DNA of 64,000 bases from Glycocaulis abyssi (GCF_041429775.1 NZ_CP163421.1:992001-1056000); one strand, 5' to 3'. Positions 18,127 to 27,883 are shown, numbered from the stretch's first letter. Notes: generated from the sequence alone by a model not told the origin. Program-made: numbers and translations.

Positions 18127-19437
18127 ATGTCCGACCCGCGCTGGCCTCTGTCATCGTCCCTTATTGGTGCTGCCCTGCTCGCCGCCAGCCTTGCCGCCTG
18201 CTCCCAGCCTGCGGTCAGCACGGCAGAAGCGGTAAGCGAAACCGTACCCGCCGCCCGCACGCTCAATGGCGCCGGACTGGCCACACTGGACGCGACGCTG
18301 GAAACCTTCGCCGCCGCGCAGGCGCGTTCCGGCTATGTCGCCCTGATCGCGCGCGACGGCGTGGTGCAACACATCTCCGAAACGGGATTTGCCGATATCG
18401 AGAGCGCACGCCCGATGACAGCCGATACGATGGTGCGCATCGCCTCGATGACCAAGCCGGTCACCGCCGCTGCCATCATGCAGCTGGCCGAGGATGGCGC
18501 GCTGAGCCTGGACCAGCCGCTCGCAGACATCATCCCGGCCTTTGCCGATACGCGCGTGGCCGTCTCTGTCAGCGCGAACGGTGAAGGCGAGATCGAGACA
18601 GTTGCCGCCGAACGCGCCATCACCATCGAGGACCTGCTCACCCACACCTCCGGCATTGGCTATGTCTTCGACTACGAGACCGATCTGGGCCGGCTCTATC
18701 TCACGCGCAATGTCTATGAAGACCGTGAGATGACGCTTGAGGAGCGCATCGACCATCTGGCCGGCCTGCCCCTCTACTTCCAGCCCGGCGAGCGCTGGTA
18801 CTATAGCTGGTCGAATGACATTCTGGGCCGGGTTGTCGAGGTTGTTTCGGGTCAGGACCTCGAAAGCTACATGCAGGCGCACATCTTCCAGCCGCTGGGC
18901 ATGGACAACACCACCTTCTTCCCCGGCGAGGAACACCGCGAGCAGATCGCGACGCTTTATACCCATGACGAAAACGGCGCGATCCAGCCGGTCCCGACGA
19001 GCCTTGATTATGCCTTTGGCGCCAATGTCGCCGCTGGCGGCGCGGGCCTGTTCTCGACGGCCAACGACTTTTTTCGCTTTGCCCAGGCGCTGGCCAATGG
19101 CGGCGAGCTGGACAGGACACGCATCCTGTCAGCCGACAGCGTGGCGGCCATGAGCCAAGTGCATGTTGGCGCAGACCGCATGCCCGCGAACATGAATGCC
19201 GGCAATCTCGGCTTTGGCTATTCGCTGGGGGTCGTCTACGAGGGCCAGGGTTCAAGCGCCAGCGGCTACCCGGCCGATTTCGGCTGGGGCGGGTATTTCG
19301 ACACCGACTTCTTCGTCAGCCCCTCGACCGGCGTTGTGGCCCTGATCCTGGCGCAGGAACAGCCCTCCGCCACCTCTCCGCGCGAAGGCGCGCGGGCCAT
19401 ATTCCGTGAGCACATACAAGCCGTGATCGGCGAATAG
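18127..19437 (+). CDS. Serine hydrolase of the beta-lactamase / EstB esterase family, lipoprotein
   Basis: A 436-aa protein of the class C beta-lactamase fold. It has a lipoprotein signal ending LAASLAAC (Cys25 lipidated), the nucleophile motif S107-M-T-K110, and YYSWSND as the second Tyr-x-x motif. No clear KTG triad is present; HTSGIGY and the late 'GYPADFGWGGYFDTDF' region resemble EstB-type esterases and PBP-like hydrolases rather than AmpC. The likely location is the outer or inner membrane facing the periplasm, and the substrate is unknown. ATG 18127 is preceded by GGAGAT. A strong terminator follows at 19441. Confidence 0.88.
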   Translation: MSDPRWPLSSSLIGAALLAASLAACSQPAVSTAEAVSETVPAARTLNGAGLATLDATLETFAAAQARSGYVALIARDGVVQHISETGFADIESARPMTADTMVRIASMTKPVTAAAIMQLAEDGALSLDQPLADIIPAFADTRVAVSVSANGEGEIETVAAERAITIEDLLTHTSGIGYVFDYETDLGRLYLTRNVYEDREMTLEERIDHLAGLPLYFQPGERWYYSWSNDILGRVVEVVSGQDLESYMQAHIFQPLGMDNTTFFPGEEHREQIATLYTHDENGAIQPVPTSLDYAFGANVAAGGAGLFSTANDFFRFAQALANGGELDRTRILSADSVAAMSQVHVGADRMPANMNAGNLGFGYSLGVVYEGQGSSASGYPADFGWGGYFDTDFFVSPSTGVVALILAQEQPSATSPREGARAIFREHIQAVIGE

Positions 19438-19440
19438 ACA

Positions 19441-19472
19441 AAAGCCCCCGGCAACAACCGGGGGCTTTTTTC
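19441..19472. terminator. Intrinsic terminator, probably bidirectional
   Basis: The stem aaagcccccgg / ccgggggcttt has a caacaa loop followed by a run of six T on the plus strand. It lies between the plus-strand serine hydrolase and the end of the minus-strand gene at 19492. The minus strand has a shorter T-run, so it may stop both transcripts. Confidence 0.93.
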
Positions 19473-19491
19473 TTCTGCCGGATAGTCCGGC

Positions 19492-20100
19492 TCAGCCGAG
19501 CGTCTGATACCCCGCCATCGCCACCAGCATGGGCAGGGAGAGCAGCGTATTGGTACGCGAAAACAGCATGGCGGTACGCGCAGCCTTGGGCTTGGCGTCG
19601 GCCTCTGCCTCGACAATCCCCAGCGCGATTTTCTGGTTCGGCCAGATCACGAACCAGACATTGAACGCCATCACCAGCGCCAGCCACATACCGATGCCCA
19701 GGAAGACATGGCCAGCCGTCGCCGCGCCGAGCAAGCCAAAGGACAGCGTCTCCAGCCAGTAATTATTGACCACCGCCAGAACGAGGCCCGTCAGCACGGT
19801 GAAAGCCGCCGCCCAGCGGAACCAGAACAAAGCCTGCGGCGCGATATGCTTGGAGATGGCCGGCTTCTGCTCATCCGGGATGGACGGCATGGTGGGGATC
19901 TGGACGAAGTTGAAATAGTAAAGCAGGCCAATCCACATAATGCCCACGACCACATGGGTCCAGCGCAGCGTGGCCGACCAGAAAATCTGGCTGTCCAGCC
20001 CCAGATTGGCAAAGAGCAGCGCGTAAACAAGCAGGAACGCCAGCGCCAGGGCGGCAGAAACGCCGACCGTCAGACGAAGATTGGTAAGAATAGCAGCCAT
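19492..20100 (-). CDS. Membrane protein of the urate oxidase N-terminal (PuuD-like) domain family
   Basis: A 202-aa protein with about six membrane segments. The pattern RWTHVVVGIMWIGLLYYFNF, with a conserved membrane histidine, and the later FNVWFVIWPNQKIALG match the membrane domain of PuuD-type urate hydroxylases. Those normally carry a C-terminal cytochrome c domain; it is absent here, so this is a stand-alone membrane domain that may bind heme, and no urate role should be assumed. ATG 20100 is preceded by AAGGGGG at good spacing. It lies downstream of secF, 84 bp after its stop, in the same direction. Confidence 0.78.
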   Translation of the reverse strand: MAAILTNLRLTVGVSAALALAFLLVYALLFANLGLDSQIFWSATLRWTHVVVGIMWIGLLYYFNFVQIPTMPSIPDEQKPAISKHIAPQALFWFRWAAAFTVLTGLVLAVVNNYWLETLSFGLLGAATAGHVFLGIGMWLALVMAFNVWFVIWPNQKIALGIVEAEADAKPKAARTAMLFSRTNTLLSLPMLVAMAGYQTLG

Positions 20101-20184
20101 GATGTCAGCCCCCTTGGCTCGAAATTGAGTCGCAAGGGGAGCATACGGCACAATGCCGCATGCTGACCATCACCGGGGCGAAAG

Positions 20185-21159
20185 CTAGTCGTCGCGCTCG
20201 CCGGAATCGCGCCGGACACCGGTAATGGTGAGCAGCGGAGCGGCCACGAATATCGACGAATAGGTACCGATCCCCACACCCCAGATAAGGGCGAGAGCAA
20301 AGCCTTCCAGCGCCGGGCCGCCTATCGCCGCCATGGCGATAAGGGCAACAAGCGTGGTGCCTGATGTCAGTATCGTGCGTGACAGGGTCGCGTTGATCGC
20401 CAGGTCCAGAACATCCGCCGTCGGCAGGGATTTGTATTTGCGGAACATCTCCCGGATGCGGTCATAAATGACCACGGTATCGTTCATCGAGTAGCCGACA
20501 ATGGTGAGAATGGCCGCAATCGTGGGCAGGTTGAACTGGAGCTGGGTAACGGAGAAAAAGCCGATAGTGATGATGACGTCATGGGCCAGCGCCAGCACGG
20601 CGCCCACCGAGTACTGCCACTCAAAGCGCAGCCAGATATAGACCAGCATCAGGAAGAGCGAGACTAGCACCGCCGTCGCGCCAGCTATACGCAGCTCGTC
20701 AGACACCTGGGGGCTGATGACCTCCATGCGCTCGAAGCTGACATCGGGCACCGCCTCTACCAGAGCTGCGCGCACCAGCTGTTGCACGGCCTGCTGGGCC
20801 TGGGCCGCATCCAGCGCGTCAAAACCTTCCAGCGCATTGATGACCTCAGGGTCGATCTCGCCGACACGTATGAGCACGTCTTCCTCGGCACCAAAGCCCT
20901 GAACCTGCACATCACCGGGCACTGCCGCGGACACTGCTTCGCGGATCAGCGCGATATCGGCCGGACCTTGCGTGCTGATTTCAATCGCCGTGCCGCCGCG
21001 GAAATCGATGCCGAGATTAAGGCCCATGGTGAAGAAGGCCGTCACCGACCCCAGCACCATGAACAGAGAGAGGATGAAGGCGCCCACCCGCATGCGGATG
21101 AAGCCGAACTTCGTCTCCACCGGCAGGAAGCGCACAAGGGCAAAACTGGAAAGATTCAT
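20185..21159 (-). CDS. secF: Protein translocase subunit SecF
   Basis: SecF works with SecD and YajC to drive late steps of Sec-dependent export using the proton gradient. The 324-aa protein has six membrane segments and the motif GLNLGIDFRGGTAIEI after the first. The conserved transmembrane block TIVGYSMNDTVVIYDRIREM and the ALIWGVGIGTYSSIFVAAPLL end are present. It starts at ATG 21159, 15 bp after the secD stop. Confidence 0.97.
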   Translation of the reverse strand: MNLSSFALVRFLPVETKFGFIRMRVGAFILSLFMVLGSVTAFFTMGLNLGIDFRGGTAIEISTQGPADIALIREAVSAAVPGDVQVQGFGAEEDVLIRVGEIDPEVINALEGFDALDAAQAQQAVQQLVRAALVEAVPDVSFERMEVISPQVSDELRIAGATAVLVSLFLMLVYIWLRFEWQYSVGAVLALAHDVIITIGFFSVTQLQFNLPTIAAILTIVGYSMNDTVVIYDRIREMFRKYKSLPTADVLDLAINATLSRTILTSGTTLVALIAMAAIGGPALEGFALALIWGVGIGTYSSIFVAAPLLTITGVRRDSGERDD

Positions 21160-21174
21160 GGTTTTCTCTCCCGC

Positions 21175-22806
21175 CTACATCGGCAGGGCTTTGGGCTTGG
21201 CGAAACGCAGCCAGCCCGCCAGAAGAAGCCGCGAGAACACAAAGGCGGTAAAGACCGATGTGAGAATGCCTATGCCCAGCGTCACGGCAAAGCCGCGCAC
21301 CGGACCTGCGCCCATCATGTAGAGCACGGCCGCCGCGATGAAGGTCGTCACGTTTGCGTCCAGAATGGCCGACAGCGCGTGCTGATAGCCGTTCTCGATG
21401 GCGTTGGTCACCGTCCGGCCCGACCGGTATTCCTCGCGGATGCGTTCAAAGATCAGCACGTTGGCGTCCACCGCCATGCCGATCGTCAGCACGATACCGG
21501 CGATACCCGGCAGGGTCAGCGTTGCCTGCAGACCGGACAGCCCGCCCATGAGCAGACAGATATTGACGATCAGCGCGAGCGTGGACGCAATGCCGAAGAA
21601 CCCATAGGCCAGCAGCATGAACACGATAACGAGGCTGAACCCGATAATGATCGCGGTCTGGCCGCGCTCAATGGAATCCTGTCCCAGACCGGCGCTGACC
21701 GAACGCTGTTCAACCGGGGTCAGGCGCGCAGGCAGCGCGCCGGCATTGAGCATGTTGGCCAGATCGTTGGCGGATTGAACCGTGAAACCGCCATCAATCA
21801 TGCCCGACCCGCCCATGATGGGCGAGCGGATGCGCGGCGCGGAAATAATCACATCATCGAGCACGATGGCAAAACGGCGCCCGACATTGGCCGCCGTTGC
21901 ATCACCGAAGGCGCGCGCGCCGGAGGTGTTGAAGGTGAAGTTCACCGAAGGCTGACCTGCCTCGTTGAAACCCTGGCTCGCTCGCACAAGCTGCTCGCCC
22001 GTCACCAGGGCGCGGCGCTGTACGGCGAGGAAGGGCTCACTGGGCTCCTCGGTCGGCATGATGACGACGCCGGGCGGTGTACGTCCCTGCCCGTCCGGGC
22101 CAGGATCCACATTGGCCTCGACCATGTGGAAGGTCATGCGCGCGGTCGTACCGACGATTTCGATAATACGCTGCGGATCACTTTCACCGGGCACCTGCAC
22201 CAGCACGCGGTCATCGCCCTGGCGCACAATCGTCGGCTCGGTCGTGCCGGTGCCATCGATACGCCGGCGGATGACCTCGACCGACTGGGTTACGGTCCGG
22301 CGCTGGATTTCTGCGAAGGCGGCTTCAGTAATGCTGACGCGGATCGTGCGCCCGTCCGGGTCTTCCTCGATAGACAGGGTCTGGTCGAGGCTGGCCTGTC
22401 CGAAGGAATTGGACACCGGCTCGTTGATGCTGCGCAGACGGCGCAGGGCCGCCTCCATGTCTTCCGGACGAGACAGACGCACCACAACGCGCCCCTCAAC
22501 CACCGCAGGCGCCGCTGTCAGGATGGGCGGCTGATTGCGCAGCACCGTGCGCACATCATCTGCCAGCCGGATCAGGCGCTCGGAGCGCACCTCGTCCATA
22601 TCCACCTGGAACACCAGGTGCGAGCCGCCACGCAAGTCCAGCCCCAGATTGAGCGTGTCGCTGGGCAGGACTGTCCACACGCCCTGCGGACGGCCATCCG
22701 GGCCGTAGCGCGTGCTTTCCGGCACGAAATTGGGCATCAGGAACAGCACCCCGATCAGGATGGTTCCGAGGATGAGGGCTATCTTCCAGCGGGCAAAATA
22801 AAGCAT
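21175..22806 (-). CDS. secD: Protein translocase subunit SecD
   Basis: A 543-aa SecD with an N-terminal membrane segment (WKIALILGTILIGVLFLMP) and the family hallmark LNLGLDLRGGSHLVFQV. A large periplasmic domain covers about residues 60-360, and five membrane helices follow, including GMAVDANVLIFERIREEYR. It pulls substrates out of SecYEG on the periplasmic side. It is the second gene of the yajC-secD-secF operon, 35 bp after yajC. Confidence 0.97.
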   Translation of the reverse strand: MLYFARWKIALILGTILIGVLFLMPNFVPESTRYGPDGRPQGVWTVLPSDTLNLGLDLRGGSHLVFQVDMDEVRSERLIRLADDVRTVLRNQPPILTAAPAVVEGRVVVRLSRPEDMEAALRRLRSINEPVSNSFGQASLDQTLSIEEDPDGRTIRVSITEAAFAEIQRRTVTQSVEVIRRRIDGTGTTEPTIVRQGDDRVLVQVPGESDPQRIIEIVGTTARMTFHMVEANVDPGPDGQGRTPPGVVIMPTEEPSEPFLAVQRRALVTGEQLVRASQGFNEAGQPSVNFTFNTSGARAFGDATAANVGRRFAIVLDDVIISAPRIRSPIMGGSGMIDGGFTVQSANDLANMLNAGALPARLTPVEQRSVSAGLGQDSIERGQTAIIIGFSLVIVFMLLAYGFFGIASTLALIVNICLLMGGLSGLQATLTLPGIAGIVLTIGMAVDANVLIFERIREEYRSGRTVTNAIENGYQHALSAILDANVTTFIAAAVLYMMGAGPVRGFAVTLGIGILTSVFTAFVFSRLLLAGWLRFAKPKALPM

Positions 22807-22841
22807 GGCGGATTGCAGATAGGGCGCAGCGGCGCTGAGCG

Positions 22842-23225
22842 CTAGCCGCGCGCGTCCTCGTCGCTGTCATCGGCATCATCGTCGTCACGGCGCGAGCGCG
22901 ACGGCTCGGTACGTGCACGCACTTCGGAAATCGTTTGGCGCACCACTTTCACGCGCACGCCCTGCGCCAGCTCGACGGTCAGCTCGCCATCGGCCACACG
23001 CGTCACCTTGCCGATCAGACCGCCTGCGGTGACAACCTCATCGCCGCGGCGCAGTGCCTCGACCATTTCGCGGTGTTTCTTGACGCGCTGCTGCTGGGGA
23101 CGGATCAGCAGGAAATAGAAGACGATGAAAATCAGGATGAACGGGAAGAGCTGGATCAGCAGCGCACCCATTCCGCCGCCGCCACCGGCAGCCGCAAGCG
23201 TCACAGAATCGAGAAATGCAGGCAT
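22842..23225 (-). CDS. yajC: Preprotein translocase accessory subunit YajC
   Basis: A 127-aa protein with one membrane helix (LFPFILIFIVFYFLLIRPQ, ending in the typical RPQQQRVKKHREM) followed by a small beta-barrel domain (EVVTAGGLIGKVTRV). The acidic, Arg/Asp-rich C-terminal tail (DDDDADDSDEDARG) is longer than in E. coli. It is the first gene of yajC-secD-secF. Confidence 0.96.
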   Translation of the reverse strand: MPAFLDSVTLAAAGGGGGMGALLIQLFPFILIFIVFYFLLIRPQQQRVKKHREMVEALRRGDEVVTAGGLIGKVTRVADGELTVELAQGVRVKVVRQTISEVRARTEPSRSRRDDDDADDSDEDARG

Positions 23226-23319
23226 GGTGTTGTATCCTTGGATGCAAGGGGGGATTTGCGCGGGACTATATCCACACGCACCGCAGGCGCAACTCGCATC
23301 CGCTTGTTGTGCTCAGTTA

Positions 23320-24240
23320 TCAGCGGCGCGGAAGGTATTGCAGCGGATCGACCGGCGTCACACCGCGCCTGATCTCGAAATGCACCTGCACGCGGTTGGC
23401 TGACCCGGTGGAGCCCGCTTCGGCGATCACCGTACCCGCTTCCACCTGCTGCCCCACCGAGACCCGCAGGACGGAATTGTGGGCATAGGCCGTCACCCAG
23501 TCGCCATGGCGCAAAAGAACAAGCTCGCCATAACCCTGCAACTCATTGCCCGCATAGACCACTTCGCCAGCCGCCGCCGCGCGCACCGGCTCGCCGACAT
23601 TGGCCGCTATCTTGATGCCGTCATTGCGCCGCCCGCCCGGTTGGGAGCCGAAATTGGCGACCACCTGACCGCCATGCGGCCAGCGGAATTGCGGCGCGCC
23701 GGCAACAGGCTGGGAAGGCTGGGCCGGCTGACTGGCAGGCGGCGGTGTTTGCGTCGGCCGCTGGCTGGGCGCAGGCGCAGGGGTGGCCGCAGCCGTCTGC
23801 ACCGGGCGTGCGGTGCCGGTAAGCTGCAACTCCTGACCGGGATAGATCGTGTAGGGCGCCGGAATGCCGTTGATCGAGGCCAGCTCCTGCTGGGTCATGC
23901 CATGGCTGACCGCGATGCGGTAAAGATTGTCGCCACGCCGGACCGTATAGGTGCGCGCCCCGCCCGGCATGACCAGCACCTGGCCTTCACGCAGGGTATA
24001 GGGGGCGGAAAGATTGTTCTCGGCAGCCAGATCGAGCCAGCGTACGCCGCACCGCTCGGCGATACCGCTGAGCGTGTCGCCGCGCCGGACGGTATGGCGA
24101 GGTCCGCAGCTGGGCGCTTGCGGCGCGGCGCTGCGCGAGACGGAGGACGAATCGCGAATAGGCTCAGGACGCGATGCGCACGCGCCGAGCGCTACGCAAA
24201 GCACCGCCAGAGCCGTCCATCGAAACGTCTGCGTTATCAT
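23320..24240 (-). CDS. NlpD-like lipoprotein with two LysM and a degenerate LytM (M23) domain
   Basis: A 306-aa lipoprotein (lipobox LGAC, Cys21). Two peptidoglycan-binding LysM domains are at about 48-92 and 96-141. A Pro/Gln/Ala linker leads to a LytM domain at about 186-303. Active M23 enzymes use H...D and HxH for zinc; here the aligned positions are Asn206, Lys210 and Gln285, with only His287 kept. That is the pattern of NlpD/EnvC/DipM-type factors, which activate cell-wall amidases at the division site and do not cut peptidoglycan themselves. Genomic linkage with pcm and surE parallels the surE-pcm-nlpD order known in gammaproteobacteria. ATG 24240 is chosen; the frame continues upstream without a ribosome site. 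Confidence 0.88.
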   Translation of the reverse strand: MITQTFRWTALAVLCVALGACASRPEPIRDSSSVSRSAAPQAPSCGPRHTVRRGDTLSGIAERCGVRWLDLAAENNLSAPYTLREGQVLVMPGGARTYTVRRGDNLYRIAVSHGMTQQELASINGIPAPYTIYPGQELQLTGTARPVQTAAATPAPAPSQRPTQTPPPASQPAQPSQPVAGAPQFRWPHGGQVVANFGSQPGGRRNDGIKIAANVGEPVRAAAAGEVVYAGNELQGYGELVLLRHGDWVTAYAHNSVLRVSVGQQVEAGTVIAEAGSTGSANRVQVHFEIRRGVTPVDPLQYLPRR

Positions 24241-24330
24241 CGGCCGCCATTCCTGCCCGCACCGAAGGGGGGTACGGGCAGGCATCATGGCGCGGGAGCG
24301 TTAATCACGCGTTAGCTACACGCGCAAGGG

Positions 24331-24759
24331 TCAGCGCGACGCGCTGGTATCGCCATCGGCCGGTGAAAGACGCTCGAATTCACCCAGGCCGCAGCTGCCA
24401 ACCAGCATGCTGGCCGGACCGCTATCGACAATTCTGATGACTTCACCCCGGCAGAACTGCGTGCCGGACGTGGAGTATTGCAGATAGGTGCTCGTCCGGG
24501 CCGCGCCGCTGCAACGGCCTCTCACGACATTGAGATACATGTCCCGATTGCGCATTTCGACGAGGAAATGGTGGTCGTCGAGCGGCTGGATCGAGCGCAG
24601 CTGAGACAGGCTGATGCAGGAGCGGGTCTCTCCGGTGCGCTCAAACTGGGCCAGGCGCTCTGCCGCTGCCTCGCTCATATCCTGTGCCGATACTGCCGAA
24701 GCCATGCCGAACGCCGCTGCCGCAGCGGCAAGTCCGGTCAAAAAATGACGAGGTTTCAT
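24331..24759 (-). CDS. Small exported protein resembling the DUF6491 family
   Basis: A 142-aa protein with a signal peptide (MKPRHFLTGLAAAAAAFGMA, cleavage near VSAQ). The core CISLSQLRSIQPLDDHHFLV, followed by a conserved Cys-Cys pattern (GRCSGA, TQFCRGEVIRI, GSCGLGEF), resembles small periplasmic proteins of DUF6491 found in Caulobacterales and sphingomonads. The function is unknown. ATG 24759 is chosen because it begins a clean signal peptide; an upstream extension is not supported. It lies between pcm and the NlpD-like gene. Confidence 0.75.
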   Translation of the reverse strand: MKPRHFLTGLAAAAAAFGMASAVSAQDMSEAAAERLAQFERTGETRSCISLSQLRSIQPLDDHHFLVEMRNRDMYLNVVRGRCSGAARTSTYLQYSTSGTQFCRGEVIRIVDSGPASMLVGSCGLGEFERLSPADGDTSASR

Positions 24760-24852
24760 GCGGATATCTCCCTTGGAAGGCCATCCAGTCCCTGCGCCAA
24801 GGATGAAGCGTCCCGCCGCAAGGTCAAGCTGAGGTGCGATCACGTTTGCATG

Positions 24853-25497
24853 TCAGAGGGAGCGCGCCACGCCCTCCACCAGCGGTACAAAGCGCACATC
24901 CAGCAGTGCCTCCTCGCTGATTTCACCGTCTTCCAGGCGGTAGCGGTAGAGGGTCTGAACGGGTCCGTTCTCCACCGGGGCCACGCACACACCGCCCTCG
25001 CGTAGCTGGGCCAGAATGGCGTCAGGACGCGATGGCGCAGCCGCCGTGATGATGATCCGGTCAAACGGTGCCTGCTCCGGCCAGCCCTTGGTGCCATCGC
25101 CAATGCGCGTCACGATATTGGTCAGGCGCAAGCCTTCAAAGCGCTTTACGGCTTCGAGAGACAGCGTGCGGTAACGTTCTATCGTGTAGACCCGGCGGCA
25201 AAGCCTTGCCAGCACGGCGGCCTGATAGCCGGAGCCGGTGCCGACTTCGAGCACCTTGCAGCGGTCGGTGACCTCCAGCGCCTGCGTCATCAGGGCGACG
25301 ATGAGGGGCTGGGAAATGGTCTGGCCGCAATCAATCGGCAAGGGGCGGTTTTCAAACGCGTGATCGGCGAAGTTTTCGGGCACGAACAGATCGCGCGGCG
25401 TGCGCTCAATCGCGGCCAGCACCGCCTTGTCGCGGATACCGGCATTGCGAAGCGCCATGACCAGCTCGATAACGCGCGTGTCAAAGCCCCCGCTCAT
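24853..25497 (-). CDS. pcm: Protein-L-isoaspartate O-methyltransferase
   Basis: Pcm methylates isoaspartyl residues that arise in ageing proteins, starting their repair with S-adenosylmethionine as donor. The 214-aa protein has the family signature around RDLFVPE (36-41), CGQTISQP and the SAM-binding loop LEVGTGSGYQ (83-92). The gene follows surE by 8 bp, an association seen in many proteobacteria. Confidence 0.95.
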   Translation of the reverse strand: MSGGFDTRVIELVMALRNAGIRDKAVLAAIERTPRDLFVPENFADHAFENRPLPIDCGQTISQPLIVALMTQALEVTDRCKVLEVGTGSGYQAAVLARLCRRVYTIERYRTLSLEAVKRFEGLRLTNIVTRIGDGTKGWPEQAPFDRIIITAAAPSRPDAILAQLREGGVCVAPVENGPVQTLYRYRLEDGEISEEALLDVRFVPLVEGVARSL

Positions 25498-25505
25498 GGC
25501 CGCCT

Positions 25506-26321
25506 TCAGCTTTCAGCCGGCGCATCCACCGGCCCGGCCAGATGATCGGCCAGCCGGTCGCGCGTCTCGTGGTGGGTCAGATCGAGATGCAGCGGCGTGA
25601 TGGAGATGCGGCCCTCATAGATGGCTCTGAGATCAGTGCCGACTGCGGGTGTGGAGGGCCGTCCCTCAAACCCGATCCAGTAATAGGCTTGCCCGCGCAA
25701 ATCCTCGCGGCGCACGGTCTTGATATTGTGCTGGTCGCGCATGCCCTGCACCGTCACCTCGATCTCGTGCACATCTTCCGGCTCGCGGTCCGGGAAATTG
25801 ACGTTCATCACGACATTTTCCGACCAGCGCTCTTCGAGCAGCTTTTTCAGGATGACCGGGCCGAACGCGCTGGCCGTCTGCCACTTGATCGTGTCGCGCC
25901 CCGTAAAGCCGTACGCCTGCGAAAACGCAATGGAGGGAATGCCCATCTGGCGGCCCTGCATCGCGCCGGCCACCGTGCCGGAAACCGTCACGTCCTCGGC
26001 GATGTTCTGGCCCCGATTGACGCCTGACAGCACCAGATCAGGCTCCTTGCCCTCCACGATGTCATTGATCGCCATCAGCACGCAGTCTGCCGGCGTGCCG
26101 GTGACCGCATAGCGCTTGTCGGCGACGCGGCGCGCGCGCAAGGGCGAGTTCAGCGACAGCGCCCGGCTCATGCCGGACTGTTCCTCGGCAGGCGCCACCA
26201 CCCAGACATCGTCGGAAATGGCCTCCGCCATCGCCCGCAGGACTTTCAGACCCGGCGCGCGGATCCCGTCATCATTGGTGATGAGAATGCGCGGGTTATT
26301 CCCGGTGAAAAACTTGCTCAC
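25506..26321 (-). CDS. surE: 5'/3'-nucleotidase SurE
   Basis: SurE is a metal-dependent phosphatase acting on nucleoside monophosphates. The 271-aa protein has the metal-binding TNDDGI motif at residues 15-20, SGMSRALS and [20 protein letters not shown] with the conserved Asn and Ser. The start is GTG 26321, overlapping the serS stop by 4 bp (GTGA), so it is translationally coupled to serS. Confidence 0.96.
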   Translation of the reverse strand: MSKFFTGNNPRILITNDDGIRAPGLKVLRAMAEAISDDVWVVAPAEEQSGMSRALSLNSPLRARRVADKRYAVTGTPADCVLMAINDIVEGKEPDLVLSGVNRGQNIAEDVTVSGTVAGAMQGRQMGIPSIAFSQAYGFTGRDTIKWQTASAFGPVILKKLLEERWSENVVMNVNFPDREPEDVHEIEVTVQGMRDQHNIKTVRREDLRGQAYYWIGFEGRPSTPAVGTDLRAIYEGRISITPLHLDLTHHETRDRLADHLAGPVDAPAES

Positions 26322-27595
26322 AGCTTCAAGACCTCAATCCCGCCCATATAGGGGCGCAGCGCGGCCGGTATGGTGACCGAGCCGTCTTCATTCTGATGAT
26401 TCTCCAGCACGGCCAGCAGCGCGCGGCCAACCGCCACGCCTGAGCCATTGAGCGTGTGGAGATATTCCGGCTTCTTCTCGCCTTCGCGCTTGAAGCGGGC
26501 TTCCATGCGGCGGGCCTGGAAGTCACCACAGTTCGAGCAGGAGGAAATCTCGCGATAGGTGTTCTGGCTGGGCAGCCACACTTCAAGATCGTAGGTCTTG
26601 CGCGCGCCAAAGCCCATATCGCCAGCACACAGCAGCATCACCCGGTAGGGCAGCTCCAGAGCGCGCAGGACCGCTTCGGCGCAGCCGGTCATGCGCTCCA
26701 GCTCCTCCTCGCTCTCTTCGGGCTTCACAATCGAGACCAGCTCGACCTTGTAGAACTGGTGCATCCTCATAAGCCCGCGCGTATCACGCCCCGCCGCACC
26801 GGCCTCGGAGCGGAAGCACGGCGTATGCGCCGTCAGACGCATCGGGAAGGCGCTCTCGGCATGAATCGCGTCGCGTACGAGGTTGGTCAGTGAGACTTCA
26901 GCGGTGGGAATGAGCCAGCGGCCATCCGTGGTATGGAATTGATCCTCGGCGAATTTCGGCAACTGTCCGGTGCCGAACAGTGCCTCATCGCGCACCAGCA
27001 GCGGCACGCTCGTTTCCGAATAGCCATGCTCGGTCGTGTGCATGTCCAGCATGAAGGCCGCGAGCGCGCGCTCCAGCCGGGCAAGCTGGCCTTTCAGCAC
27101 CGCAAAGCGCGCGCCGGACATGGCGGCAGCGGCCTCGAAATCCAGCCCGCCAAGGCCCTCCCCGATAGCCACATGGTCTTTGGGTTCAAAGCCAAGCTCT
27201 CTCGGCTCACCCCAGCCGCGCACTTCCTCATTATCGTTCTCGTCCGCACCTTCGGGCACGTCCTCGAACGGCATGTTGGGCAGCGAGGCGAGTTCAGTGC
27301 GCAGCGCCTCGTCGGCGGCTTTCTGGGCGGCGTCGGCTTCGTCCATCTGGCCTTTCAGACTATCCACTTCGGCGCGCAGCTGATTGAACAGCGCGTCATC
27401 GCCCTTGGCTTTGGCCTGCCCGATCAGCTTGGACTTCGCATTACGCTCGGTCTCGATCTCCTGCAGGCGCGCGGTCGCTTCGCGGCGCTTGCTATCGAGC
27501 TCCAGCAGGCGCGATGCCTCCGGCCCGCGCCCGCGCTTTTTCATGGCGGCGTCGAAGACGTCCGGGTTTTCGCGAATGAAACGTATGTCATGCAT
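26318..27595 (-). CDS. serS: Serine-tRNA ligase
   Basis: A class II aminoacyl-tRNA synthetase charging tRNA-Ser. Its 425 residues show an N-terminal coiled-coil arm (about 30-105, heptad-rich) that grips the long variable arm of tRNA-Ser. The catalytic core holds motif 2 ([16 protein letters not shown]) and motif 3 ([18 protein letters not shown]). ATG 27595 starts [12 protein letters not shown], the usual beginning. It heads the serS-surE-pcm run. Confidence 0.97.
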   Translation of the reverse strand: MHDIRFIRENPDVFDAAMKKRGRGPEASRLLELDSKRREATARLQEIETERNAKSKLIGQAKAKGDDALFNQLRAEVDSLKGQMDEADAAQKAADEALRTELASLPNMPFEDVPEGADENDNEEVRGWGEPRELGFEPKDHVAIGEGLGGLDFEAAAAMSGARFAVLKGQLARLERALAAFMLDMHTTEHGYSETSVPLLVRDEALFGTGQLPKFAEDQFHTTDGRWLIPTAEVSLTNLVRDAIHAESAFPMRLTAHTPCFRSEAGAAGRDTRGLMRMHQFYKVELVSIVKPEESEEELERMTGCAEAVLRALELPYRVMLLCAGDMGFGARKTYDLEVWLPSQNTYREISSCSNCGDFQARRMEARFKREGEKKPEYLHTLNGSGVAVGRALLAVLENHQNEDGSVTIPAALRPYMGGIEVLKL

Positions 27596-27739
27596 GGGAT
27601 TTGGCCCGCCGAAAAGTTAGGCCCGCGTGATAGCCCCGCCCGCCCCACACGTCCACCGGGCTTTGGCGGTGGGGGTGAGGCTAGCTCCCTCCGCCTTCTT
27701 CGAAGACACCTCCCCCGCAAACGGAGGAGGAAACCATCA

Positions 27740-27859
27740 TTGTGCGTTTTCCCGGCGCAAGCCGGGATCCAGAAAAATACTGGGCACCGGCTTTCGCCGG
27801 TGAAACGCGTGGTGAGTTGTACTCAAAGCCAACAGGCCGCTCTGCGGCCTGAAAAGCGC
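27740..27859. repeat. Dispersed palindromic repeats upstream of serS
   Basis: Within the 288-bp gap 27596-27883 there is a cccggcgcaagccggg palindrome followed by atccag, and an accggctttcgccggt hairpin. A 27-bp segment at 27833-27859 occurs again, with one mismatch and in opposite orientation, at 31836-31862. No gene is seen in this gap. Confidence 0.75.
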
Positions 27860-27883
27860 GATCCCCGATCAATAGAAAGAGGG

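Noticed and set aside
18127-19437. Reading the serine hydrolase as a true AmpC
   Set aside because: SxxK is present but a KTG triad is not clear and the later region looks EstB-like, so only the superfamily is called.
20782-22845. A 687-codon plus-strand open frame opposite secD/secF
   Set aside because: Antisense to two certain genes; composition (His/Arg/Gln-rich) is what GC-rich antisense frames give and no domain is visible.
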